Below are positions 1 to 9,454 of a stretch of 47,688 bases of DNA, piece after piece. Location: positions 1 to 47,688 of the forward strand of contig LOEU01000039.1 in NCBI GenBank assembly GCA_001516025.1, in the 5' to 3' direction. The stretch's first letter is position 1, and each line of letters opens with the position of its first letter. Below the pieces are notes generated by a model. That model made no database searches, was not told the origin of the DNA, and saw nothing but the letters and a program-made list of their open reading frames with translations. A program made the position numbers and the translations under genes. This DNA comes from a bacterium BRH_c32 (GTDB lineage Bacteria > Bacteroidota > Ignavibacteria > Ignavibacteriales > Melioribacteraceae).

Positions 1-1
1 A

Positions 2-1444
2 AAATTTCGTAATCTATTTTACAATCATGCTGCGGTAAAACTGATAATTGATCCTCATACAGGGAAAATTCTAGAAGCCAATAAAGCTGCTGCTTCTTTC
101 TATGGCTGGGAAATTGGAATTCTGCAAAATATGAATGTTAGTCAATTAAATGATTTAACAGCTGAAGAAGTAAGAATCGAAATGGATAAAGCTAGAACTC
201 TGAAAAAAAATCACTTTGAGTTCAAGCATCGTAAGGCAGATAATAGTTTTGTTGATGTTGAGGTTTTCAGCAGTATAATTAAAATTGGTAATAAGGAATA
301 CCTTCATTCCATTGTTCATGATATTTCAGAGAAGAAAAAAGTAGAAGAAAGACTTAAGCTATTAAATCGTGCGGTTGAATCAAGCAGTTTAGCAATTCAA
401 ATTACTGATGCTGATGGAAATGTTATTTATACTAATCCATTTTTTACTACAATATCAGGCTATTCATTTGAAGAAATTTTTGGTAAAAATCTCCGCTTAT
501 TAAAATCAGGGAATCAGTCAAATTCGTTCTATAAAGAACTTTGGGATACTATTTTATCAGGAAAAGATTGGAATGGAGAAATTCAAAACAAGAGAAAAAA
601 TGGGGAACTCTACTGGGTACGTTCATCTATCTCTCCTATTATAAATAAGGATGGCAAGATTACAAATTTTGTTGCTATTAATGAAGATATAACTGAAAAG
701 AAAAAGATGATAGAAGATTTAATGGTGGCAAAAGATAGAGCCGAAGAAATGAATAGAGTTAAGAGTTTCTTTTTTGCTAATATGAGTCACGAACTTCGTA
801 CCCCATTTGTCGGTATTATGGGATATACAGAATTTTTGCATAGTGAAATTGATAATTTAGAGCATAAAGAAATGCTGAATGGTATAATGGCTGCTTCGAA
901 AAGGATGCTTGGAACATTAGAGAATATTTTAAATTTGACAAAGATTGAATTTGGCGGACTAGAACTAAATCTTGAACCGACTATATTGAAAGATATTTTA
1001 GATAGATTAGTAACCGAATACCAAATTCAAATTTCAATTAAAGCATTGCATTTAATTATAAATAATCATGATGAAGAATTAGTTTTCTATGCTGATAAAA
1101 GTATACTTACCGAAATTTTATCAAATCTTTTAAGTAATGCTATTAAATATACAGAAAAAGGTACGATTGAAATTTGTTCTGAACTTGAAGTTGGTGATAA
1201 TGATAGAGTTTTAGTTATAAAAGTAATTGATACAGGTATTGGTATTCCTACTAATAAACTAAGCATTATTTTTAATGAATTTAGACAGGTAAGTGAAGGG
1301 ACTGCAAGAAACTTCCAAGGTACAGGATTGGGCCTTTCAATTGTAAAAAGAGAGCTTAATCAATTAGGTGGAACTATTTTAGTAGATAGTGAAGAAGGTA
1401 AGGGTAGTACATTTACAATAAGACTGCCAATAGAGATATGCTAA
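2..1444 (+). CDS. PAS-domain sensor histidine kinase, 5' end outside window
   Basis: The frame is open from the first bases of the window, so this is the C-terminal part of a longer protein; the ATG at 131 lies inside a PAS domain and is not the start. Two PAS/PAC units are visible, each closed by a conserved DI-E-K linker (HDISEKKK, NEDITEKKK). A HisKA dimerisation domain follows, with the phospho-acceptor His in ANMSHELRTP (codon 788-790). The HATPase_c domain has its N box (SNLLSNAIKYTEKG), G1 (DTGIGIP), F and G2 (GTGLGLS) boxes. No transmembrane segment or receiver domain is seen in the visible part. It would autophosphorylate on His and pass the phosphate to an unlinked response regulator, since none is adjacent. 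The signal is unknown. Kinase identity is certain; the specific role is not. Confidence 0.93.
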   Translation, partial: KFRNLFYNHAAVKLIIDPHTGKILEANKAAASFYGWEIGILQNMNVSQLNDLTAEEVRIEMDKARTLKKNHFEFKHRKADNSFVDVEVFSSIIKIGNKEYLHSIVHDISEKKKVEERLKLLNRAVESSSLAIQITDADGNVIYTNPFFTTISGYSFEEIFGKNLRLLKSGNQSNSFYKELWDTILSGKDWNGEIQNKRKNGELYWVRSSISPIINKDGKITNFVAINEDITEKKKMIEDLMVAKDRAEEMNRVKSFFFANMSHELRTPFVGIMGYTEFLHSEIDNLEHKEMLNGIMAASKRMLGTLENILNLTKIEFGGLELNLEPTILKDILDRLVTEYQIQISIKALHLIINNHDEELVFYADKSILTEILSNLLSNAIKYTEKGTIEICSELEVGDNDRVLVIKVIDTGIGIPTNKLSIIFNEFRQVSEGTARNFQGTGLGLSIVKRELNQLGGTILVDSEEGKGSTFTIRLPIEIC

Positions 1445-1712
1445 GAGTAAAGTTTTATGATGTAAAAATCTATTATTCCAATTGAATCTGTAGAGGACAA
1501 TTTATCTTGAACTAGCTATCTTTATATTTTATTTTGAAAATTAAATAATCAGTGGTTTCATATGGTGCACTTTCTAGTACAATTCGCATTCCAAAATGAA
1601 TTCAGATTTGGTTCGCATTATATTATGGTTTTTGAAAAATTAAGAAAGTTCAACAGAATTAATCAATCAATAGGAGTTGTTATTTAACATAACACGCTGT
1701 TAGCAACTAAAT

Positions 1713-2342
1713 ATGATATCAATAAAAATGAAATTTAATTCTTCATTATTAAGATGGAAAGATATTTTTAAAAGGATAGCTGGTAAAGGAATATATCCAC
1801 ATGAATTGTCTTTTCTTCTTGATAGTCCGATTCGAAAACTAATTCTGTCTCCGAAAAAGCTTGTTGATCGTCTTCATGTATCTAACAACTCAAAGGTTCT
1901 TGAGATTGGTTCTGGACCTGGATATTTCAGTATTGAAGTTGCTAAAAGAATACCAGATGGATTTCTCGTTTTGTTTGATATACAGTATGAAATGCTAAAA
2001 AAAGTTAGTATGAAATTAGAACGAGAAAGAATCAAAAACGCAATAGCTGTTCAAGGAAATGCGATTATTCTTCCGTTTAATATTGGTGTTTTTGATATGG
2101 TATTTTTAGTAACTGTTCTTGGTGAAGTTGAAGATCCAAATATATGTCTTCATTCTATTAACAAAGTGTTGCGAGTCGGAGGAATTCTTTCAATAACCGA
2201 GATGGAGGGTGATCCAGATGCTCTATCACAAGATGAAATTAATCAATTAGTTGTTAATAATGGTTTTGTTTTTTTAGAAAAATATCCTTCATTCAAAGGG
2301 TTTACTGTTAATTATAAAAAGATATCACAATGTAGTGGCTAA
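1713..2342 (+). CDS. Class I SAM-dependent methyltransferase
   Basis: A 209-residue protein with a Rossmann-type SAM-binding core. Motif I is VLEIGSGPGYFS (about residues 60-71), the acidic end of strand 2 is LFDIQYEML, and motif III is near DMVFLVTVLGEVEDP. The late KVLRVGGIL strand-turn is typical of the Methyltransf_11/UbiE-like class. The first ~50 residues are basic with hydrophobic patches and may form a cap or membrane-contact helix. An ATG at 1728 (MKFNSS) is an alternative start. The gene stands alone, with non-coding gaps of about 270 bp on both sides in which I see no clear promoter or terminator. The substrate cannot be told from sequence; small molecule or lipid/quinone methylation is possible. 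Confidence 0.85.
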   Translation: MISIKMKFNSSLLRWKDIFKRIAGKGIYPHELSFLLDSPIRKLILSPKKLVDRLHVSNNSKVLEIGSGPGYFSIEVAKRIPDGFLVLFDIQYEMLKKVSMKLERERIKNAIAVQGNAIILPFNIGVFDMVFLVTVLGEVEDPNICLHSINKVLRVGGILSITEMEGDPDALSQDEINQLVVNNGFVFLEKYPSFKGFTVNYKKISQCSG

Positions 2343-2617
2343 CCAATATCTCAAAGCGCCTGCTTTAAACATAACTGCATTAGTGAAATTATAAAATTGA
2401 GTTGTAAAAGTTAATGACTCATAGGATGGGATGAGGATAATTTACGATTGAAACAAGTAATATTAGGGTAATTCTTTCGGTTCAGCTTTATCGACTATTC
2501 CCGTTTGAGAACCCTCATTTTTTTCTTGCAAATCATTTGCATTAAACTTACTTTTTATCAAATCAGAATTTAGTATGAAAAAGGAAAAATAATATCACAA
2601 AATTTGGGAGTAGCAAA

Positions 2618-3727
2618 ATGATTATTCTTTTAATATTACTTGCACTTAGTTCTTATAATCTACACGCCCAAGAGATTTTACGGATTCCGAGTTTTGATAA
2701 TGAAATTATTGAAGGGAGACTTAATGTCCCATCAAATGGTTTTAAGGAAACCATAGTCATAGATGTTCCAAGTTCTGGTCCTCATACTTATGAGAATATG
2801 CGCAAGATTGGTAGAAGTCTGGTCTTCAAATATCACGACTATTTTCAAAACGAATTTGCCAAACGAGGAATAGCATACTTCAGTTATAGCACTAGATACA
2901 CTATGCCTGATTCCACAAATCCACCTAATTATGACACGGTAGATAAAGAAAAATTTTTCTCATACACTCCAAATGTAAAAGTGAAAGATCTTGAACAAAT
3001 AATAAAGTTCTTAAAAAAAGATCATCGATTAGCTTCGAGTAAGTTTCTAATTCTTGGTTTCAGTGAAGGGGCTCTATTAGCAACTTTGGTTGCAGAAAGA
3101 AAAGTAGTTTCTGTGGATGCTCTTTTTCTTGCCGGAACACCAACAGATGATGTTTATACAACTATGCTTTGGCAGCTCAGCGGAGAATCCTCAATGATTA
3201 ACTATCGAAAATTTTTCGATACAAATAAAGATAGTATAATCCAGAAGAATGAATATGTAAATGCTGATCCGAGGGCAATAGCTCGCGTAGGCGGAAAGAA
3301 ATTTGAAGAACTGGATTTGAATGGAGACTCTGTTTTAACGGCAAAAGATTTTGGAATACTCCTTGAGCCATATTTACAACAGATTATAAATGCAATTGAA
3401 AAAGATGATAATGAATGGATATGGAATAATTTTTTTAGAGTTGGAACAAAATGGATAAAAGAGCACAGAACACTTGAGTCAACTAGTACAAGGATTTTAA
3501 AACTTGATTTGCCTATATATATCTTTCATGGATCAGATGATGCAAACTGTCCAGTGGAAGGGATTATTCGATTGGAAAAAAAGGCACAAGAAATTAATAA
3601 AAAGAATATACATGTATTTACATTTCCCGATCACGATCATTCTCTTGAATTTCTCGGTTGGGTTGTAAAAAAATCCTTGCCAGAAGGATTGAAAGCATTG
3701 TTTGAGGAAATTGAAAAATTTAACTAA
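2618..3727 (+). CDS. Secreted alpha/beta hydrolase with two EF-hand-like calcium loops
   Basis: A hydrophobic N-terminal signal peptide (residues 1-17, ending near LHAQ) predicts export. An alpha/beta-hydrolase core follows: nucleophile elbow GFSEG (147-151, Ser149), a late acid in HGSDDANCP and a catalytic His in the FPDHDHS region near the C-terminus. Between nucleophile and acid, two 12-residue loops match EF-hand/dockerin-type Ca2+ ligand spacing: one begins at Asp201 (D-x-N-x-D-x-I, Glu at the last position), the other at Asp233 (D-x-N-x-D-x-V, Asp last). They sit in the cap region, so calcium could stabilise or gate the active site. Family members include peptidases, esterases and dienelactone hydrolase-like enzymes; I cannot choose between them. 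No operon partner is visible, and the tRNA-Ser downstream is on the other strand. Confidence 0.82.
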   Translation: MIILLILLALSSYNLHAQEILRIPSFDNEIIEGRLNVPSNGFKETIVIDVPSSGPHTYENMRKIGRSLVFKYHDYFQNEFAKRGIAYFSYSTRYTMPDSTNPPNYDTVDKEKFFSYTPNVKVKDLEQIIKFLKKDHRLASSKFLILGFSEGALLATLVAERKVVSVDALFLAGTPTDDVYTTMLWQLSGESSMINYRKFFDTNKDSIIQKNEYVNADPRAIARVGGKKFEELDLNGDSVLTAKDFGILLEPYLQQIINAIEKDDNEWIWNNFFRVGTKWIKEHRTLESTSTRILKLDLPIYIFHGSDDANCPVEGIIRLEKKAQEINKKNIHVFTFPDHDHSLEFLGWVVKKSLPEGLKALFEEIEKFN

Positions 3728-3750
3728 TTGTTTAGTGCTTTTTGTAATTG

Positions 3751-3839
3751 CGGAGAGAGCGAGATTCGAACTCGCGGTAGAGTATAACCCCTACGACGGT
3801 TTAGCAAACCGTTGGTTTCAGCCACTCACCCATCTCTCC
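3751..3839 (-). tRNA. tRNA-Ser (GCU)
   Basis: Read on the minus strand, the 7-bp acceptor stem GGAGAGA/TCTCTCC is followed by discriminator G. The anticodon stem-loop is ACGGTTTGCTAAACCGT with anticodon GCT, there is a long class-II variable arm, and the T arm is CGAGTTCGAATCTCG. At 89 nt it has the normal size for a serine tRNA. CCA is not encoded. Confidence 0.96.
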
Positions 3840-4010
3840 GAGTATTTAGCTGTTTCATTTTTTTAAGAACCGTAAATTACGAAATTCTTCTCTTAATAAG
3901 CAACAAACTTTATTCTCCACTAAAGGAAATCTATTAATGATAATGCATTACGAAATCGAGAATCTGCTAATTGTCTCACATTCTAATTATATTACTGAAA
4001 TAAACATCAA

Positions 4011-6230
4011 TTATAGGTGAAAATACAATTTATAAGTTAGTCTAAAATTTCTGCCTGCTTCCGGCATGATTGATTTTACTCGTGATAAATGATTACGGTA
4101 TTCTTTATTAAATATATTATCTACCGTCAAACTCATATTATGAATCGTTTCGCCCGATTCAAAGCTATATTGAACGAAAGCATTAGCGATAGCATAACCA
4201 GCAGTATATTCTTCAAACTGATCCAATTTCTCTTGAGAATTCGCAAGTTCAATACTCACTCCGGTAATAAATTGTTCTTTAGTATATGAGAGTTCCACCA
4301 ATCCTTTCAAAGGGGGAATTTGAGGCAGGGGAGAACCATTTTCTAATTCACCTATTGTATAACTTCCCGAAGCACTAAATTTCAGCTCATCGGTAATATA
4401 TAATTCTGCCTGCAATTCACTTCCATAAAGTTTCGCCTCTACTCCCGAAGTGATATATACGGGAAGAAAAGTAGCATAGTTAATCTCGCCGCTATTTCTT
4501 GGAATTATATAATTTGTAAAATAATTGCCATAGAAACTTAAATGAAAGAAAAGTGCTCCGAACTTATGATATGCAAAAAACTCACCACCATAACCCGATT
4601 CAGATTTCAAATTTGGATTACCGATTTCATAAGAATATGCCGCAAGATGAGGTCCTTCTGAAAATAGTTCTTCAATTGTTGGTGTGCGCGATGTTTTGCT
4701 AAAATTCGCGCCTATAAATACTTTAGATGATACTTCAATCAAACCGGAAAAAGATGCTGATAAATTATAGAAATCTAATTCTTTAATAGCTCCGATCGCA
4801 GAATTTTGTTTTTCTCTCAACGGACTAATATTATCATAGCTAAAACGAAGTGCAGATTCTAAATGCAATTTCTCGCTAATATGAATTTCTTGAAAAATAT
4901 ATCCGGCAATATTTAATGAATTAGCGGGTGAAGTAAACACATATCCGCCAGCAGTGAATTTTCTATAATCGGATGAAATCCCTATAACACCTTCGCTAAA
5001 TGGCTTTAATTCGTTATTGTGAAATTCCAAATAACCCGAATAATTTTCTATCCTAAATTCAGAACCGATTTTCCCTGAGCTTTCAAATTCCTGATGACGG
5101 TAAACAGTTCCCGTAAATCCTAAATCAAATTTATCGAACGAGCAATTAGGCAAAATATAATTTAAGCGGGTATTAACCTGACGGCGGAACATTGATATAT
5201 CGACTCCATTCGGATGCGCCCCGACAAATCCGCCAGGGACTCCATAGTCTAATTCATAATTATTGAAAGAAGCACCAAGTGAACTTCCGCCGAAGAAATA
5301 ATTTGCTCCACCGCTGAAATTAAGATTTTCAGAAGATGAATTTTTCAATGTGCCAATCGGAGTGGAAAGGTCGGAAGTCTTTCGTTTGGAAAAGCTCAGT
5401 TTTAAAGCAACAGGTGATAATGGAATTTCGGCAGATATATCTCCTAACTTTCCTTTATTAGCCGATTCAATATAAAATCCCGAAGTCCCATAAAATGAAT
5501 TATGTATTCCATTTGGAATATCATTATTAATAATATTAACAATACCGCCGAATGAATTGGAATTTTTCGTAAGTACTTTTGGTCCGCGGATAACTTCGAT
5601 CCGCTCCGAACTAAACGGTTCAATAGTTACAGCATGATCGGGTGATGTTGCCGAAAGATCAATAGTTTTTACACCATCCTCACTAATTAAAACTCTATCA
5701 CCACCGAGACCTCTAATAACCGGGCGAGCCGGTGCAGGTCCCATAGACCGCACTGCCAAGCCCGTTTCATTCTTCAATGTTGATGCTAAGTTTTGACTTA
5801 AATCTTTCTGAAGAGTTTTCCCTTTGAGAACACTTGTTAATTCACTCATATCCTCAAAGAGGGAAGTGGATGTTCTATCGGATATTATTACCGTAGATAT
5901 TTCTATCACCTTCGGGACTAAATAGAGAATTATATTCTGCTTACTACTGATTCTTTTTGAATCAATTATCTCCATAAATTCTTTATACGCAACGTGAGAT
6001 ACTTTTATGGTGAAAGTTTCGAGATTTAATTCGCCGAAATTAAATACACCTAAGGAATCAGAGGTCGTGAATCGATTCAGCCGTAATATTTGAACAGCGG
6101 CATTCGCCACAGGTTTATTTGTCTCTATATCGATTAAAACCCCCTTAATCGGGAGCGAATATAAGACAGAAGAAAAGAGTATAAACAGAAAAACTATTTT
6201 GAGCCAAATACCATTTTTCAATTCAATCAC
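4011..6230 (-). CDS. TonB-dependent outer-membrane receptor, metal-uptake type
   Basis: A 739-residue protein with signal peptide, an N-terminal carboxypeptidase-regulatory-like beta-sandwich (about residues 27-105), a plug domain and a 22-strand-type barrel ending in aromatic Phe-His-Leu. The plug contains RPVIRGLGGDRVLI, then SATSPDHAV and ERIEVIRGP. This block is typical of the zinc/copper receptors related to ZnuD, though the barrel loops are not notably His-rich. The start is GTG at 6230, overlapping the stop of the upstream lipoprotein gene by 4 nt (GTGA), so translation is probably coupled. An in-frame TTG at 6221 is an alternative. It is the last gene of a three-gene operon (small secreted protein, lipoprotein, receptor). 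Metal as substrate is inference; an organic ligand is possible. Confidence 0.9.
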   Translation of the reverse strand: MIELKNGIWLKIVFLFILFSSVLYSLPIKGVLIDIETNKPVANAAVQILRLNRFTTSDSLGVFNFGELNLETFTIKVSHVAYKEFMEIIDSKRISSKQNIILYLVPKVIEISTVIISDRTSTSLFEDMSELTSVLKGKTLQKDLSQNLASTLKNETGLAVRSMGPAPARPVIRGLGGDRVLISEDGVKTIDLSATSPDHAVTIEPFSSERIEVIRGPKVLTKNSNSFGGIVNIINNDIPNGIHNSFYGTSGFYIESANKGKLGDISAEIPLSPVALKLSFSKRKTSDLSTPIGTLKNSSSENLNFSGGANYFFGGSSLGASFNNYELDYGVPGGFVGAHPNGVDISMFRRQVNTRLNYILPNCSFDKFDLGFTGTVYRHQEFESSGKIGSEFRIENYSGYLEFHNNELKPFSEGVIGISSDYRKFTAGGYVFTSPANSLNIAGYIFQEIHISEKLHLESALRFSYDNISPLREKQNSAIGAIKELDFYNLSASFSGLIEVSSKVFIGANFSKTSRTPTIEELFSEGPHLAAYSYEIGNPNLKSESGYGGEFFAYHKFGALFFHLSFYGNYFTNYIIPRNSGEINYATFLPVYITSGVEAKLYGSELQAELYITDELKFSASGSYTIGELENGSPLPQIPPLKGLVELSYTKEQFITGVSIELANSQEKLDQFEEYTAGYAIANAFVQYSFESGETIHNMSLTVDNIFNKEYRNHLSRVKSIMPEAGRNFRLTYKLYFHL

Positions 6231-6700
6231 TTTACGATAACCGGAATTAGTCCTGTTCGATAATCGTTATGTCCTTCGTGAACGATATAAAATTCGATAG
6301 TAGTATTACCTTTTTTAATTCCTTCGAGATGAAATTCATATCCGCCTTCTTCGCCGGGGTGCTGCCAAATACCGACCAAAGAAGTATCCTCGATTTTCCA
6401 ATCGAGTTTTACATTTTCACTTGTAGGCGGTGGAATTAATTTCTCTTCATTATTATAGAACTGAATCGAATAATGATCGCTTCTTTTGCCGACTTCTGCT
6501 TTTAATGTATCAGATGTAACGCCTCGAAGAATCTTTACGTTCAATGCTCCGGTAGCATCAAATATTGCCATTCCTATTGCTTGGAAATGGTCTTCTTGTG
6601 CAGTCACCGGATTATCATCTTTACTGCATCCAATTAGAATAAATAGTGTGAAAAATATAATAGATATATATAGTATTGACTTGATCTTAATGCTTTGCAT
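6227..6700 (-). CDS. Lipoprotein paired with TonB receptor
   Basis: A 157-residue protein with a lipoprotein signal (hydrophobic helix, then LIGC), so it is probably anchored to a membrane by the cysteine. The mature part is beta-rich and begins with an acidic, His-containing stretch (QEDHFQAIG). It has further histidines in IWQHPGEEG, EFHLEG and IVHEGHNDY, which would suit metal binding. The start is well supported by an AAGGAGG-type ribosome-binding site just upstream of the ATG. It lies directly before the TonB receptor, with overlapping stop/start. I recognise the arrangement of a small His-containing lipoprotein before a ZnuD-like receptor, but not a named family. Role in metal capture is inference. 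Confidence 0.72.
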   Translation of the reverse strand: MQSIKIKSILYISIIFFTLFILIGCSKDDNPVTAQEDHFQAIGMAIFDATGALNVKILRGVTSDTLKAEVGKRSDHYSIQFYNNEEKLIPPPTSENVKLDWKIEDTSLVGIWQHPGEEGGYEFHLEGIKKGNTTIEFYIVHEGHNDYRTGLIPVIVK

Positions 6701-6741
6701 TAGTTCCTCCTTAAATAAGATTAATAAAAAATTGAAAAATC

Positions 6742-7074
6742 TTATGCAGCAGGAGGAGCGCGGAAATGATTATAGAGGTTATAGTTTCTAAGAAGAACGA
6801 CTTTAGAATTTAGCAACTCAATATTAAAAATGGGAATTACAATTGTTTCTATTGAGTTGAAATTATTTTCAATTGCTGTTTGGTTTGAAACTGATTGTAC
6901 TATACTGCAATATGCTTTTGGATGTGATAATAGTACGCTAGATTCAATTGAGTTATCTGTTAATAAAGGAATTAATGCTAAATTAGAGAAATGGAAATGA
7001 AGTGTTATAGCTCCAATTAAATGGATATACGACACTAATAATAACAACGATATCTTTTTCTTGTATATTTTCAT
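6742..7074 (-). CDS. Small secreted/membrane protein ending in Arg-Ala-Pro-Pro
   Basis: A 110-residue protein with an N-terminal hydrophobic segment containing histidines (LIGAITLHFHFSN) and a C-terminus ending FRAPPAA. Short proteins with an RAPP/RGPP tail are commonly found ahead of TonB-receptor genes for metals, resembling the DUF2946-type group; I offer that resemblance cautiously. It is the first gene of a minus-strand operon, 41 bp before the lipoprotein gene, and is divergent from the TonB receptor gene at 7223 across a 148-bp gap that must hold both promoters. Function unknown. Confidence 0.62.
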   Translation of the reverse strand: MKIYKKKISLLLLVSYIHLIGAITLHFHFSNLALIPLLTDNSIESSVLLSHPKAYCSIVQSVSNQTAIENNFNSIETIVIPIFNIELLNSKVVLLRNYNLYNHFRAPPAA

Positions 7075-7222
7075 TAATCAAATTTAGTAATAAGAAACGA
7101 TATATATAAAGAATTATATAAAAAATCAATACCAAAAGAAATGTACTGCTTTTTAATTAGCATTGTTTATTTTGTATTTCGGAATTTTAGATAATTACTT
7201 TCCTTAATAATCGGAAATACGG

Positions 7223-9454
7223 ATGAAGAAAATCATAATCCTTTTTGTTGTTTTATCTTTTTCATTTATTGAAAAAACTTACTCACAAGATATTGGAACT
7301 CTAAGAGGAGTGGTAACAGATTCAACAACCAGCGAAGCGCTTGCTTTTGGAAATGTTATAGTGCTCGAGCTTAATCGAGGTGCCTCCACAGATTCAAGGG
7401 GATATTTCCTGATACCTCAAATAACAGCGAACAAAAATCTTACTTTAAGAATCTCATATGTAGGTTATTTAACAAAAGATATCACTATTCGATTGACTAA
7501 GGGAAAAGTAACTCATTATGATATTGCATTAAGCCCATCCACTATTCAAATGCAGGCAATTGAGAAGATTGGAGAAAAGGTAATTGAAAAAAACGAAACG
7601 GATATAAGTCTTCAGCGAATGGCAATCAGGCAGATTGAAGCGCTTCCGCAGGGAGTGGAGACTGATGTATTCCGTTCTCTTCAATACATTCCCGGAGTTC
7701 AATCCACAGGGGACGTATCGGCGCGGTATTTCGTAAGAGGTGGCGGGAGCAATCAAAATCTTGTATTGATTGATGGTATCACTATCTATAATCCGTTCCA
7801 TGCTTTAGGATTATTTTCTGTAATCGATCCCGATATGATAAACAATATCGAATTTTACAAAGGGGGATTCGCTGCTAATTTCGGAGGACGACTTTCTTCT
7901 GTTTTAAAAATTTCTACAAATGACGGAAATAAAAATAAATTTGGTGCTAAAGCATCATCGAGTTTCCTAACCGGTAAATTACTTCTTGAAGGACCGATTC
8001 CAAATGGTTCTTTTATACTTACGGGTAGGAAGAGCTATTCGAGCAGTATATTAAAAAAATTCTTAAACGATCAGACGGTACCGATCGATTTTCATGATTT
8101 TTCATTCAAAGCAAATTACGCTAATCCCGATTTTATCGAGGGTAGTAAGTTCTCGTTCAATGGATTTTTCTCAGGGGATAATATAAATAATGCTGATCCA
8201 TTCGTAGAAGATTTTAAGTGGTCTAATAAAGTACTTGGATTTAAATGGTTTCAAGTAGGTGATAGTCCATTATTTTATGAAATCGGCGTATCCCTGAGTG
8301 ATTTTAAAGGTGAAGTTATTCCTAAATTGAGCAGTACACGCGCGAATCAAAATGAAGTTACGGATGTTGGAATCAATATGGATTTTACATATATGTTCGA
8401 TTATAAAGATGAAATAGGTATCGGGTTTAACGTCCAGCAGATTCAGACTAACTTATTTATCGAAAATGGGAGAGGAATAACTACTGATCTAGGCAAGTCT
8501 GCAGCTAATATTAGTCTATATGCCAAATATAAATTTCTGCAATTCGATTTTGTAGGTATAGATTTAGGCACTCGTATAAATATGACAACATTATCAGGCA
8601 ACAAAGAAGCAGCATCATTCGAGCCAAGAGCAAGTTTTACTCTTAATGCATTTCCGGGATTTAAAATCAAAGGTGCTTGGGGAATTTTCCAACAAGAGAT
8701 GACAACCGTCTCCGATGAAAATGAAGTTATCAATATTTTTGAACCATGGATTATCACACCGGATTATTTAACTCCATCTAAATCGACTCATTACATTCTC
8801 GGAGCCGAATTAACTCCTTGGAATTTTTTGATGTTCAGTGTGGAAGGTTATTATAAAAAAGTGGAACATCTTCCATTGCTTAATGATAAGAAGATATTAA
8901 GTTCAGACCCGGATTTTATTGCCGGAGAAGGGGAATCTTATGGAGCTGAATTTTTATTACGTCTCTCTTCGCAGTTAGCCACTTTCTCTACTGCTTATAC
9001 TAATGCTTTTGCATATAAAACAGTCGATGGTCTAAGGTACTATCCAAAGTATGACGTAAGGCATACGCTTAATTTCTTATTGGAGCTTAATTTTGGAGCA
9101 GGATGGAGTGCATCGGCATCTTGGATATATAATTCAGGACTGCCATATACCCAAGTTGTGGGTTATTATGATAAATATTATCTCGATGATATATTTCTTC
9201 CTCCTACAATTTTCGATCCTCGCCGTCCATATTCAATGCTTGGTATTCAGAATATTGGCAGGATGCCCGATTATCATCGTCTCGATCTTTCCGTTTCAAA
9301 AAAAATCCGGTTAGGGTTTGTTAATTTAGAAATCGATGTGAGTGCTATAAACGTTTATGATAGAAAAAATATTTTCTATTTCAAACGTGAAACAGGAGAG
9401 ATTGTAAATATGCTTCCGTTTTTACCAACTGCTACAATCAAGGTGGAATTATGA
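7223..9454 (+). CDS. TonB-dependent receptor with carboxypeptidase-regulatory-like domain
   Basis: A 743-residue outer-membrane receptor. It has a signal peptide (residues 1-22), a CarboxypepD_reg-like domain (about 24-105, GTLRGVVTDS through RISYVGY), then a plug. The plug contains LPQGVETDVFRSLQYIPGV, YFVRGGGSNQNLVLIDG and NIEFYKGGFAANFGGRLSSVL (about 140-225), followed by a beta-barrel. It has no SusC-like length, and the partner is not SusD; instead a DUF4249 lipoprotein follows with a 4-nt ATGA overlap. In Bacteroidota such pairs form one uptake or surface complex of unknown substrate. The three PEGA lipoproteins downstream may be part of the same transcription unit. Confidence 0.9.
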   Translation: MKKIIILFVVLSFSFIEKTYSQDIGTLRGVVTDSTTSEALAFGNVIVLELNRGASTDSRGYFLIPQITANKNLTLRISYVGYLTKDITIRLTKGKVTHYDIALSPSTIQMQAIEKIGEKVIEKNETDISLQRMAIRQIEALPQGVETDVFRSLQYIPGVQSTGDVSARYFVRGGGSNQNLVLIDGITIYNPFHALGLFSVIDPDMINNIEFYKGGFAANFGGRLSSVLKISTNDGNKNKFGAKASSSFLTGKLLLEGPIPNGSFILTGRKSYSSSILKKFLNDQTVPIDFHDFSFKANYANPDFIEGSKFSFNGFFSGDNINNADPFVEDFKWSNKVLGFKWFQVGDSPLFYEIGVSLSDFKGEVIPKLSSTRANQNEVTDVGINMDFTYMFDYKDEIGIGFNVQQIQTNLFIENGRGITTDLGKSAANISLYAKYKFLQFDFVGIDLGTRINMTTLSGNKEAASFEPRASFTLNAFPGFKIKGAWGIFQQEMTTVSDENEVINIFEPWIITPDYLTPSKSTHYILGAELTPWNFLMFSVEGYYKKVEHLPLLNDKKILSSDPDFIAGEGESYGAEFLLRLSSQLATFSTAYTNAFAYKTVDGLRYYPKYDVRHTLNFLLELNFGAGWSASASWIYNSGLPYTQVVGYYDKYYLDDIFLPPTIFDPRRPYSMLGIQNIGRMPDYHRLDLSVSKKIRLGFVNLEIDVSAINVYDRKNIFYFKRETGEIVNMLPFLPTATIKVEL

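Noticed and set aside
1690..2360. GTTAGC near 1696 and GCTAAC near 2338 flanking the methyltransferase gene, suggesting an integron cassette
   Set aside because: Neither half fits the attC core rules (GTTRRRY/RYYYAAC), no second repeat pair or integrase was seen, and the stop codon itself supplies the right-hand motif.
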